A stretch of DNA of 64,000 bases, from contig NZ_BMDQ01000001.1 in assembly GCF_014635865.1 (NCBI RefSeq), positions 1,550,001 through 1,614,000 on the forward strand. Reading direction: 5' to 3'. The DNA is from Winogradskyella haliclonae. GTDB taxonomy: Bacteria; Bacteroidota; Bacteroidia; Flavobacteriales; Flavobacteriaceae. The number at the start of each line of letters is the position of its first letter. Within the stretch, counting starts at the first letter, position 1. Position numbers and translations under genes: made by a program. The notes under the pieces were generated by a model. The model made no database searches. It saw only the letters and a program-made list of their open reading frames with translations, and had not been told where the DNA came from. This document shows positions 53,773 to 61,757 of the stretch, one piece after another.

Positions 53773-55640
53773 TGTCAGACATCATTCAACTATTACCAGA
53801 CCATGTAGCTAATCAAATCGCTGCTGGTGAAGTCGTACAGCGTCCAGCTTCAGTCGTCAAAGAATTATTAGAGAATGCTATAGATGCTAATGCTTCAGAA
53901 ATAAAACTCATCTTAAAAGATGCTGGCAAAACATTGGTTCAAGTCATAGATAACGGAAAGGGCATGAGTGTAACTGATGCGCGTTTGTCTTTTGAGCGCC
54001 ATGCCACTTCAAAAATTAGGTCTGCAGAAGATTTATTTCAATTACATACAAAAGGGTTTCGTGGTGAGGCTTTAGCAAGTATTGCTGCCATTGCTCATGT
54101 TGAGTTAAAAACCAAACAAGACCGTGATGAGTTAGGCACACATATTCTTATAGAAGGAAGTACAGTAAAGTCGCAAGAAGTCGTTGTAACACCAAAAGGT
54201 ACATCGGTTTCTGTAAAAAATTTATTTTTTAATATTCCTGCAAGACGAAATTTCTTGAAGTCAAATACTGTAGAGTTGAGACATGTCTCTGACGAGTTTC
54301 ATCGTGTGGCTTTGGCACATCCAAATATTGGTTTTTCGATGTACCATAACGGCAGTGAATTGTTTAGTCTTCAATCGAGTAACTATAGACAACGAGTGGT
54401 TAATGTTTTTGGAACTAAAACAAATGAGAAGTTAGTCCCAGTTGAAGAAGAAACAGAAGTATTAAAAGTTTCTGGCTTTGTTGGTAAACCTGAGTTTTCT
54501 AAAAAAACAAAGTCAGAACAATTCTTTTTTGTGAACCATCGTTTTGTAAAAAGTCCATATTTAAATCATGCGATTAATGCAGCGTTTGAAGGTTTGCTAA
54601 AAGAGGGTTATCATCCTAGTTATTTTCTAAACTTAACGGTTGACCCTAAAACTATTGATATTAATATTCACCCAACAAAAACTGAAATCAAATTTGATGA
54701 TGAACATACGCTTTATGCCATCTTGCGTTCATCAGTTAAGCACAGTTTAGGGCAATTTAATATTGCGCCAGTTCTAGATTTTGAAAGCAACACAAATTTA
54801 GACACACCATACGATTATAAAGATAAAGCAGGCAAAACACCAACTATAGAAGTTGACAGTACGTTTAATCCTTTTGCCAATGAAAGAACTGTAGCGCCTT
54901 CGTCGATTAGACACGGGCAGCAAAGACAATATACTAAAGCACCTGCTGCAAACTGGGAGAGTTTGTATGTTGGTTTAGAATCTAAAGGGAATAAGGTTCA
55001 AAATGATTTTGCCGAAGTTACCTTTGAGAGCCATCCTGAGACGGCCTCTATTTTTAAGACAGAAGACGTTGAGCAGGAGAAAACAACCTATCAACTCCGT
55101 CAAAAATATATTGTAAGTACCATAAAATCTGGGATGCTAATTATAGATCAAAATCGTGCGCATCAACGTATTTTGTATGAGAACTTATTAAAACAATTAA
55201 CCTCAAAAGAAGCCACAACGCAGCAACTGTTATTTCCCATAAATATTGGTTTTTCAATAGCTGATGTCCAAATTATTAAGCAATTGCAATCCGATTTAGA
55301 GTTTGCTGGCTTTGAATTTTCTGAAGTTAAGGAAGAACAGGTCATTATTACTGGAGTTCCTGTAGGTGTTCCGGAGAGTGAGGTGTCTATTGTTTTAGAA
55401 CAATTGATAAGTGATGTAGAAAATGATGTGCCAGACCAAAATTTTAGTGCTTCGGATTTATTGGCAAAATCTATGGCAAAAAGTTTGGCTATAAAAACAG
55501 GTCAGACTTTAAATTCAGAAGAACAAGAGCATATACTTAATAGTTTGTTTGCTTGTAAAGAACCATCGGTGTCACCAACAAATAAAACCACGTTTATCAC
55601 GTTAAGTGTTGATGATATTGAAAAGAAATTTATGTCATGA
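53772..55640 (+). CDS. mutL: DNA mismatch repair protein MutL
   Basis: The 622-residue protein has the complete GHKL ATPase N-terminus: VVKELLENAIDANASEI, VIDNGKGMSVTDARL, TKGFRGEALASIAAIAHVEL, and the KGTSVSVKNLFFNIPARR and HPTKTEIKF segments of MutL N-domains. A low-complexity linker (about residues 340-430) leads to the C-terminal dimerisation domain. There the endonuclease motif reads DQNRAHQRI (residues 459-467) instead of DQHAxxERI, and the C-terminal CPHGRP-type motif is missing (PSVSPTNKTTF). It is the mismatch-repair mediator; nuclease activity is doubtful. It overlaps the rhomboid gene by 4 bases. Confidence 0.94.
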   Translation: MSDIIQLLPDHVANQIAAGEVVQRPASVVKELLENAIDANASEIKLILKDAGKTLVQVIDNGKGMSVTDARLSFERHATSKIRSAEDLFQLHTKGFRGEALASIAAIAHVELKTKQDRDELGTHILIEGSTVKSQEVVVTPKGTSVSVKNLFFNIPARRNFLKSNTVELRHVSDEFHRVALAHPNIGFSMYHNGSELFSLQSSNYRQRVVNVFGTKTNEKLVPVEEETEVLKVSGFVGKPEFSKKTKSEQFFFVNHRFVKSPYLNHAINAAFEGLLKEGYHPSYFLNLTVDPKTIDINIHPTKTEIKFDDEHTLYAILRSSVKHSLGQFNIAPVLDFESNTNLDTPYDYKDKAGKTPTIEVDSTFNPFANERTVAPSSIRHGQQRQYTKAPAANWESLYVGLESKGNKVQNDFAEVTFESHPETASIFKTEDVEQEKTTYQLRQKYIVSTIKSGMLIIDQNRAHQRILYENLLKQLTSKEATTQQLLFPINIGFSIADVQIIKQLQSDLEFAGFEFSEVKEEQVIITGVPVGVPESEVSIVLEQLISDVENDVPDQNFSASDLLAKSMAKSLAIKTGQTLNSEEQEHILNSLFACKEPSVSPTNKTTFITLSVDDIEKKFMS

Positions 55641-56398
55641 TTGGATTTAGATTAACAGATAGTGTTAAGCATTTGCTTATTATCAATATACTGATTTTTG
55701 TAGGTGTACAACTATTAGGAAATAGTTATCCATTATATGAATGGTTTTCTGCATTTTTTCCTTTGAATGATAACTTCAAGTTATGGCAGCCCTTGACCCA
55801 CATGTTTATGCACGGTGACCAGAATCATATTTTCAGCAATATGCTAATGCTATTTTTTATTGGTCCAATTGTTGAAATGGGATTGGGTTCAAAGCGATTC
55901 TTATTTTTATTTATTTCTGCAGGTTTAGGAGGATTGTTATTAACATATCTTATTGATTTTATTCAGTTTCAAATGGCACTAAATGATTTGTTGAATGCAG
56001 GTTTTAGTAAAGTTGAAGTTTTTGAATTAATAAAAGAACGTAAGTATGCCCTGAGTTGGCAGGAAGTATTAAGTCAGAATGAACTGAAGCATTTAGTTGG
56101 AAATTATAATACGACTTTAGTTGGTGCTTCTGGTTCTATTACTGGTATTTTGGCTGTTTTAGGTTTAATGTATCCCAATAGAGAACTACAGATGATATTT
56201 CCTCCCATTCGCTTGAAAGTAAAGTATTTGGTAGTTGGATTGATAGGTTCAGATTTTATTTCAGCATTACTTACGGGAACACCATTATTAGGTCAGAGTA
56301 ACATTGGTTATGTTGCTCACGTTGGTGGTGCTATAACTGGAGCTCTCATTTTCTGGTTTTGGAAAAAGAATAGTATGAATAAATACCGTTGGAATTAG
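55637..56398 (+). CDS. Rhomboid family intramembrane serine protease, copy 1
   Basis: The 253-residue protein has six to seven membrane helices. Active-site elements are present: WQPLTHMFMHGDQNHIFSNM (helix 2, conserved His/Asn), the Ser in VGASGSITGILAVLGL and the His in YVAHVGGAITGALIF. It should cleave membrane proteins within the bilayer; substrates are unknown. It overlaps the end of mutL (ATGA) and is followed after 2 bases by a second rhomboid gene. Confidence 0.88.
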   Translation: MIGFRLTDSVKHLLIINILIFVGVQLLGNSYPLYEWFSAFFPLNDNFKLWQPLTHMFMHGDQNHIFSNMLMLFFIGPIVEMGLGSKRFLFLFISAGLGGLLLTYLIDFIQFQMALNDLLNAGFSKVEVFELIKERKYALSWQEVLSQNELKHLVGNYNTTLVGASGSITGILAVLGLMYPNRELQMIFPPIRLKVKYLVVGLIGSDFISALLTGTPLLGQSNIGYVAHVGGAITGALIFWFWKKNSMNKYRWN

Positions 56399-56400
56399 AA

Positions 56401-57270
56401 ATGAGTACGTTTCAAGACTTAAAATATAAATACAATGGCCTTAATACGTTTGGTAAGATTATAGTTGCCAATGGCATTATTTTTATAGCTATTATTTTAT
56501 TAAGAGTTTTAAGATTGGGAGCAGTCAGTCGCTTTTTTGTATTGCCTTCTGATTTTGATGATTTTATATGGCAACCTTGGTCTATAGTTACGTATAGCTT
56601 TATACATACAGATTTATGGCATCTGTTATTCAATATGCTGTTTCTGTTTTACTTATCACGCATAGCAGTCAATCTTTTTAGACTTAAGCTCGTGCTCAAT
56701 GTGTATGTATTAGGCGTTATTATAGGAGGTGTGTTGTACATGTCTATTGCTAATCTTTGGCCTACTGATTTCTTTGGAGCTGGTGGTACTTTACGTGGTG
56801 CTTCTGCTGGTGTTGCTGCATTGTTATTATTTGTTGCGACTTATATGCCAGAGTCAGAAATACGACTGTTTAATTTATTTAATATTAAATGGAAATACAT
56901 TGCTCTGATATTTATAGGTCTAGATGTTTTTAGAATGTTACTTGGCCTCAACTCAGGAGGTTATGTCTCTCACATTGGTGGCTATTTGTTAGGATTTTAC
57001 TACGCTAAGAAATTACTTGAGGGTAAAGACATTGGCTCAGGTTTTGAACGTCTTATGGACCGTTTTATGAGTTTGTTTAAACCTAAGTCTAATCTAAAAA
57101 CTGTATATCGTAAAAACCGGAAGTCTGGTTATGCCGGAAAGACCAAAACCGAATTTGATACGTTTAATAAACAGAAGCAAATAGATGTAATATTGGATAA
57201 GATAAGCAAAAGTGGTTATGAGAGTTTAACTGCAGAAGAAAAAGAATTCTTATTCAAGGCTGGGAAATAG
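56401..57270 (+). CDS. Rhomboid family intramembrane serine protease, copy 2
   Basis: The start at 56401 (MSTFQDLKYKYNG) gives 289 residues; the in-frame codon at 56389 overlaps copy 1. The catalytic Ser lies in GASAGVAALLLFVA and the His in YVSHIGGYLLGFYYAKK. WQPWSIVTYSFIHTDLWHLL is the helix-2 motif. After the membrane domain comes a ~75-residue basic cytoplasmic tail (YRKNRKSGYAGKTKTEFDTF), absent from copy 1. The two differ enough to have distinct substrates. Confidence 0.88.
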   Translation: MSTFQDLKYKYNGLNTFGKIIVANGIIFIAIILLRVLRLGAVSRFFVLPSDFDDFIWQPWSIVTYSFIHTDLWHLLFNMLFLFYLSRIAVNLFRLKLVLNVYVLGVIIGGVLYMSIANLWPTDFFGAGGTLRGASAGVAALLLFVATYMPESEIRLFNLFNIKWKYIALIFIGLDVFRMLLGLNSGGYVSHIGGYLLGFYYAKKLLEGKDIGSGFERLMDRFMSLFKPKSNLKTVYRKNRKSGYAGKTKTEFDTFNKQKQIDVILDKISKSGYESLTAEEKEFLFKAGK

Positions 57271-57276
57271 CGATAT

Positions 57277-58290
57277 ATGCGCAAACTTAAATTTATAAAT
57301 AAGATTATCTTTTTTGTCAATTCTTTGGCTGCTTTCTTATTACTAGTATCATACATATTACCATACATTCCGCCTAAAAGTTTCTCTTTGCTTTCTGTAT
57401 TAAGTTTAGCTGTTCCGGTACTTATTGTTTTAAATATATTGTTCTTTTTGTATTGGTTGCTTAATGCAAAAAAGCAGCTGTTGTTATCACTTTTTGTTTT
57501 ATTAATTGGGTTTAGCTATATCACATCTATATACAAATTTACGGGTTCTAAAACCGTAGATGACGCCTCTAACTTTTCAGTAATGAATTATAATGTGAGG
57601 CTTTTTAATTTGTTTGAATGGCTTCCTAGCAAAACTGTAGAAACGGATATCTTAAAGTTTATAAAGTCTGAAAACCCAACTATTATTAGCTTTCAAGAAT
57701 ACCGTAAAAGTGATGATTTTAAGTTGAAAGGTTACGAGAAATTTGAGAGTGTTTCTGATGGGAAGGTAAAAAGTGGTCAAGCTATTTTTTCAAAATATCC
57801 TATAATTAATTCTGGCTCTATTGCATTTCCAAACACGTCTAATAACGCCATATTTGTCGATGTCGTGAGGCAAAAAGATACGATTAGGATTTATAATTTG
57901 CATTTACAGTCTTCAAAGATCAGTACAGAAGTCAGTGAGCTTAAAAAGGAAAGTTCAGAAAAATTAACCAGACGCATCGGAGAAGTTTTTCAAATGCAGC
58001 AATTTCAAGCTGAGTTAGTATTGGCACATAAAGCCAAATGCCCATACAAATCTATTATTACTGGAGATTTTAATAACACAGCTTATTCTTATGTTTATGA
58101 CAAAATTAAAGGAGACCTAAAAGATGCTTTTGAACTGGCTGGTAATGGCTTTGGTAAAACCTTTGATTTTAATATAATTCCATTACGAATCGATTTTATT
58201 CTGGTAGATGAGTCCTTCACAGTTAATGGTTTTAAAAACTATGATATTAAACTCTCTGACCATTATCCAATTAAGGCTGTTTTAAAGTAA
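57277..58290 (+). CDS. Endonuclease/exonuclease/phosphatase (EEP) family membrane-anchored hydrolase
   Basis: The 337-residue protein has three N-terminal transmembrane helices (to residue ~90). The EEP catalytic domain follows: VMNYNVRLFNLFEW, ISFQEYRKS (metal-binding Glu), IITGDFNNTAYSYVYD, and LSDHYPIKAVLK (terminal catalytic His). It probably hydrolyses phosphodiesters in lipids, sugars or nucleic acid on the outer face of the membrane; the substrate is not defined. It lies 6 bases after the second rhomboid gene and overlaps the end of the convergent DUF6122 gene by 9 bases. Confidence 0.85.
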   Translation: MRKLKFINKIIFFVNSLAAFLLLVSYILPYIPPKSFSLLSVLSLAVPVLIVLNILFFLYWLLNAKKQLLLSLFVLLIGFSYITSIYKFTGSKTVDDASNFSVMNYNVRLFNLFEWLPSKTVETDILKFIKSENPTIISFQEYRKSDDFKLKGYEKFESVSDGKVKSGQAIFSKYPIINSGSIAFPNTSNNAIFVDVVRQKDTIRIYNLHLQSSKISTEVSELKKESSEKLTRRIGEVFQMQQFQAELVLAHKAKCPYKSIITGDFNNTAYSYVYDKIKGDLKDAFELAGNGFGKTFDFNIIPLRIDFILVDESFTVNGFKNYDIKLSDHYPIKAVLK

Positions 58291-58596
58291 CATAAAACTG
58301 CAGTCTACAGCATCAGCAATAATATGTATTAATAGCCCTAGCCCAAGTAAACGTGTTGGTTTTAGCAATGCTAAAATTAAATATATGGTAATAGCATAAT
58401 AGCTATGTAGAATGTGGTAGTTAATACTACAGCGATTTGGGTCAAAAATTGGATTTGCTAACAAATGATCTAGGTCTATAAGTATTCCTAAGAGCATAAT
58501 TGCATAAGCTGTTTTCCATTTGTTCCTGAAAAAAAATAAGGCCATAAGTAATGGGCCTATAAAATGAATACCGTAATGTAGTATTGTTTGCAACAT
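58282..58596 (-). CDS. DUF6122 family membrane protein
   Basis: The 104-residue hydrophobic protein has three to four helices. Conserved His and Asp residues lie in LHYGIHFIGPLLMALFF, LIDLDHLLANPIFDPNRC and LIHIIADAVDC, the pattern of DUF6122. The His/Asp positions in membrane helices recall metal-dependent membrane hydrolases, but no activity is known. It starts directly at the stop of the WbqC gene (1-base overlap), the usual order in Flavobacteriaceae. Confidence 0.87.
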   Translation of the reverse strand: MLQTILHYGIHFIGPLLMALFFFRNKWKTAYAIMLLGILIDLDHLLANPIFDPNRCSINYHILHSYYAITIYLILALLKPTRLLGLGLLIHIIADAVDCSFMLL

Positions 58597-59210
58597 TACA
58601 GTTTTGGTATTTGTGCTTCTAGGTAATTGAGAGTATTAGGACCTTCATTAAATAATAAATCCAAGATGCTTAGGTTAGGAAAGTAACCATGCTTATCAGT
58701 AAAGACTTGAGTGTACGTATTAAATTGAAAATTGGTATTTTTTTTTGCATTTACCAAGTATCTATAGTCGTTTGTAGTATGGTCTGGTACTATAAAATCT
58801 TCAGATAACGAATAGCTTTTTTGTAGTTCTAAAGCTTCTAAAATCAACTCGAAACATTTTAGATTTAAATCTAATAGGTATTTAAACGGCGTCTCAAATA
58901 TTGGTTTTAAGTCGTCAATGTAAAACTCGTAAAAAGGCGACATGCGATAGGCCGAATCTAAAGATTTTAAATGCTGCAATTGCCAGTTGTCTGTAGTTGA
59001 AATTTGAACATCTTTTGATTGTTGTCGTAGCTTTTGCGTGTAAGAAACAGGTACTGATAATACTAATTTGCCATTGGCGCCATAAATCTCACTACGATTT
59101 CTATAGGTTTGCTTTTGGTAATTGTCGCAGACTTCAAAAATTAAATCTTCAGAAGTTAATATTGCTACAAAATGCGAAATATTAGGAAAATATGTAGGAT
59201 GTAATAACAA
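58596..59210 (-). CDS. WbqC family protein
   Basis: The 204-residue protein matches WbqC-like proteins: LLHPTYFPNISHFVAIL at the start, QTYRNRSEIYGANGKLVLSVPV, QHLKSLDSAYRMSPFYEFY and LSILDLLFNEGP near the end. WbqC relatives are linked to O-antigen or amino-sugar acylation, but the reaction is not proven. It usually follows lepB directly; here two extra genes are inserted before it. The gap to the TPR membrane gene upstream is only 5 bases. Confidence 0.85.
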   Translation of the reverse strand: MLLHPTYFPNISHFVAILTSEDLIFEVCDNYQKQTYRNRSEIYGANGKLVLSVPVSYTQKLRQQSKDVQISTTDNWQLQHLKSLDSAYRMSPFYEFYIDDLKPIFETPFKYLLDLNLKCFELILEALELQKSYSLSEDFIVPDHTTNDYRYLVNAKKNTNFQFNTYTQVFTDKHGYFPNLSILDLLFNEGPNTLNYLEAQIPKL

Positions 59211-59215
59211 TTATA

Positions 59216-60448
59216 TTATCTAAAAATTAAACTTGCTAACCATGTATAAGCTACAAAAAGAATTATTAAAGTAGTAAGTAGTGTTTCTAAATCATAACCT
59301 ATAATATAACCAATAATTGGTGCTAACAAAATTATAGAACCATAGATATAATCAAAGATTTTTGAGTCTTTTTTATAATTTAATGGAGCCTTTGATAATG
59401 GCAGCGTTGCTGCTAAACTTGATAAACTTAATAGGAATAATATGTCAAGGTTTAATAATAAATTAGCCAAATAACTCACTATTGAAATTGAAAATAGTGC
59501 AAGCATAGTTTGACCACTTTGACGAGAGTCTTTATCTAGTAAATATTTTCCATATTTATCAAATAACAATATCATATTAGATATTGGTTCCATTATCCAT
59601 GTGCCTAAAGCAAAAAGTAGATAAAGAATAATTAATGGTAACGCTAGAAAAGATAAACCACTAAAAGCTAAAAGTTTCACTGAAAACCTATAGACTAAAT
59701 AGATGGCTATCAAAGAAAATATCTGACTTTTCCCAGATTTTTTTTGCATCCAAAAGGCATAACGTAAGTACCAATTATATATTACATTTTTTGCTTTTAC
59801 AGCAGTTAGCATACCATCTCTGGCGTATTCATCATTAGGGTCTATTTTTAAAGATGCTTTAAAATGATGAAGAGCACTTTTTAAATTGTTGTTTTCTAAA
59901 TGACTCCAGCCTACGTTGGCATGTGAGAATGAATTCTCTGGGTCATCATTTAATAAATTTTCTATAGTCTCTTGCGCTTCTTCTTTTAGATTTAGTTTTG
60001 TAAGACAGGTCGCTCTAGCATTTAAGCAGACTCTATTTTTGGCATCTATTTCTAATCCTTTATTAGCATAAAATAAGGCTTCGGAAAATTCTTTCTGATT
60101 GATTAATATATAGGATTTAGATCCAAAAAAATCAGCATTAAACGGATCAAGACTTATAGCTTGCTCGATATTTGCTTTTGCATTTTTATTATCTTCTTGA
60201 TGAAGTGCAATTTGTGATAAAATATGATATGTAGGTGCATAATTAGGAGCAATTTTACGCAATTCTATCGATAGGTTTTTAGCATTACTTATATCATCAG
60301 TATTAAAATATGAATAAGCTAAAAAAAGTTTTGCTTCAAAATTATCAATATTTTGAGTTAATTCATTTTCAAAATATGGGATGGCGTCTTTAAATCTATT
60401 CAACTCATAAAGTTGAAGACCTCTTTCAAAATTTGAACTATTTTGCAT
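59216..60448 (-). CDS. TPR protein with C-terminal multi-helix membrane domain
   Basis: The 410-residue protein has five to six TPR units in residues 1-230 (FERGLQLYELNRFKDAIPYF, FLAYSYFNTDDISNAKNL, AKANIEQAISLDPFNADFF, SALHHFKASLKIDPNDEYA). About five or six transmembrane helices follow (IFSLIAIYLVYRFSVKLLAF, LIILYLLFALGTWIMEPI, LATLPL-like loops, IYGSIILLAPIIGYIIGY). No signal peptide is present, so the TPR domain is probably cytoplasmic. Its ATG overlaps the stop of the AAA+ gene (TAATG), so the two are translated together and likely form a complex. No family is recognised. Confidence 0.75.
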   Translation of the reverse strand: MQNSSNFERGLQLYELNRFKDAIPYFENELTQNIDNFEAKLFLAYSYFNTDDISNAKNLSIELRKIAPNYAPTYHILSQIALHQEDNKNAKANIEQAISLDPFNADFFGSKSYILINQKEFSEALFYANKGLEIDAKNRVCLNARATCLTKLNLKEEAQETIENLLNDDPENSFSHANVGWSHLENNNLKSALHHFKASLKIDPNDEYARDGMLTAVKAKNVIYNWYLRYAFWMQKKSGKSQIFSLIAIYLVYRFSVKLLAFSGLSFLALPLIILYLLFALGTWIMEPISNMILLFDKYGKYLLDKDSRQSGQTMLALFSISIVSYLANLLLNLDILFLLSLSSLAATLPLSKAPLNYKKDSKIFDYIYGSIILLAPIIGYIIGYDLETLLTTLIILFVAYTWLASLIFR

Positions 60449-61752
60449 TATCGATTAATTTTTAAATACAATAAAATATCATCGTATAAACCTGAATCAT
60501 TAGAATATAATGCATAGTTCTTAGCTGAAGAAAACCATTCTTTTGTTGAAGGTTTCAATTTTGCAATAGCTTTAGTAATATCTTTTGTATTTAAAGGTTT
60601 CGGAATACCATCTTTAAAAGATTCTTGCAACTTTTCTTCAATTGCAATGTCTATACTTGCTTTTATATCTGCACCAGAAAAATTGGAGGATTTCTTTGAT
60701 AGCGCTTTTATATCAATTTTATCAGTTGGCTTTCCTTGAAGTTGAATTTGATAAATACTCTTTCTTGCTTCAATATCTGGTGGAGCGACAAAAATAATAC
60801 GGTCAAACCTGCCAGGTCTTCTAAAGGCAGGGTCAATATACCAAGGTGCATTCGTAGCTCCCAAAACTAAAATCCCATCATTATCTGAATCTATACCATC
60901 TAGTTCAGCAAGAAATTGATTAATAACTGTCCGGCCTGCATTTTTATTAATATCGTTTCGGTTTGCACCTAGAGCGTCAATTTCATCAATAAAAATTACG
61001 CAGGGTTTATGCTTTCTTGCAGTTTCAAAAATTTCATGTAGGTTTTTTTCAGAATTTCCTAACCACATATCTAATATGTCATTAATGCCAATATTAATAA
61101 AGTTTGCATTAATTTCACCAGCTGTTGCTTTAGCGATATGAGTTTTTCCGCATCCAGGAGGTCCATATAATAGGATTCCTCCACCTATTTTTTTACCATA
61201 GGCTTTATATAAATCTTTATGGAGAAGAGGTTTAATTATTTTTAAATCAATCTCTTCTTTTACCTTGTCCATCCCTCCAACATGTTGGAATTTTATATCA
61301 GATTTTTTTATAAAATTTATAGCATCATTGTCTGTAAAATCATCAGAACTATTTGCATTCTTAATTCTGAAAATGCTATCAAGCTCAGCATTTTCATATC
61401 GGGGATTTATTTCTAGAATCGATTGATAAATTTCTTTTGCTTCATTATTTTGATTGAGTTTCATCAATGTTTCACAATACAGTTCTAGCACTTCAATACT
61501 ATCTGAATTTGAAGCAATTTCTTCTAATATTACTTCAGATAAATTATATTTTCCTTGTTTAAAATAGCAAAGAGCTAAAAGGTATTTATGTTCTTTTGAA
61601 GAATCTAAATCTAAAACATTAAGTATATATTTCTCAGCGCTTACATAATCCATATTATTCATATAAATAGTATGCACTTGTATATTCAGAGGTATGTTAT
61701 CAGGTGAAAACTTTAAAGCTTCTAGCAAGTTGTTTAGTAAAGAATCATTCAT
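60448..61752 (-). CDS. AAA+ ATPase with N-terminal TPR domain (Cdc48/katanin-like)
   Basis: The 434-residue protein has a TPR-like domain (about residues 1-130), a linker with VGGMDKVKEEIDLKIIKPL, and one AAA+ module: Walker A GPPGCGKT (197-204), Walker B VIFIDEID (252-259), sensor 1 GATN (298-301) and arginine fingers in AFRRPGRFDR. The pore loop DMWLGNSEKN carries an aromatic residue (W230), so it can probably thread substrate. The sequence is closest in style to classical-clade AAA proteins (p97, Vps4, proteasomal ATPases), which are uncommon in bacteria apart from FtsH. It has no protease domain. It is encoded 5 bases after the lepB stop and coupled to the TPR membrane gene. Confidence 0.8.
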   Translation of the reverse strand: MNDSLLNNLLEALKFSPDNIPLNIQVHTIYMNNMDYVSAEKYILNVLDLDSSKEHKYLLALCYFKQGKYNLSEVILEEIASNSDSIEVLELYCETLMKLNQNNEAKEIYQSILEINPRYENAELDSIFRIKNANSSDDFTDNDAINFIKKSDIKFQHVGGMDKVKEEIDLKIIKPLLHKDLYKAYGKKIGGGILLYGPPGCGKTHIAKATAGEINANFINIGINDILDMWLGNSEKNLHEIFETARKHKPCVIFIDEIDALGANRNDINKNAGRTVINQFLAELDGIDSDNDGILVLGATNAPWYIDPAFRRPGRFDRIIFVAPPDIEARKSIYQIQLQGKPTDKIDIKALSKKSSNFSGADIKASIDIAIEEKLQESFKDGIPKPLNTKDITKAIAKLKPSTKEWFSSAKNYALYSNDSGLYDDILLYLKINR

Positions 61753-61757
61753 CTTTT

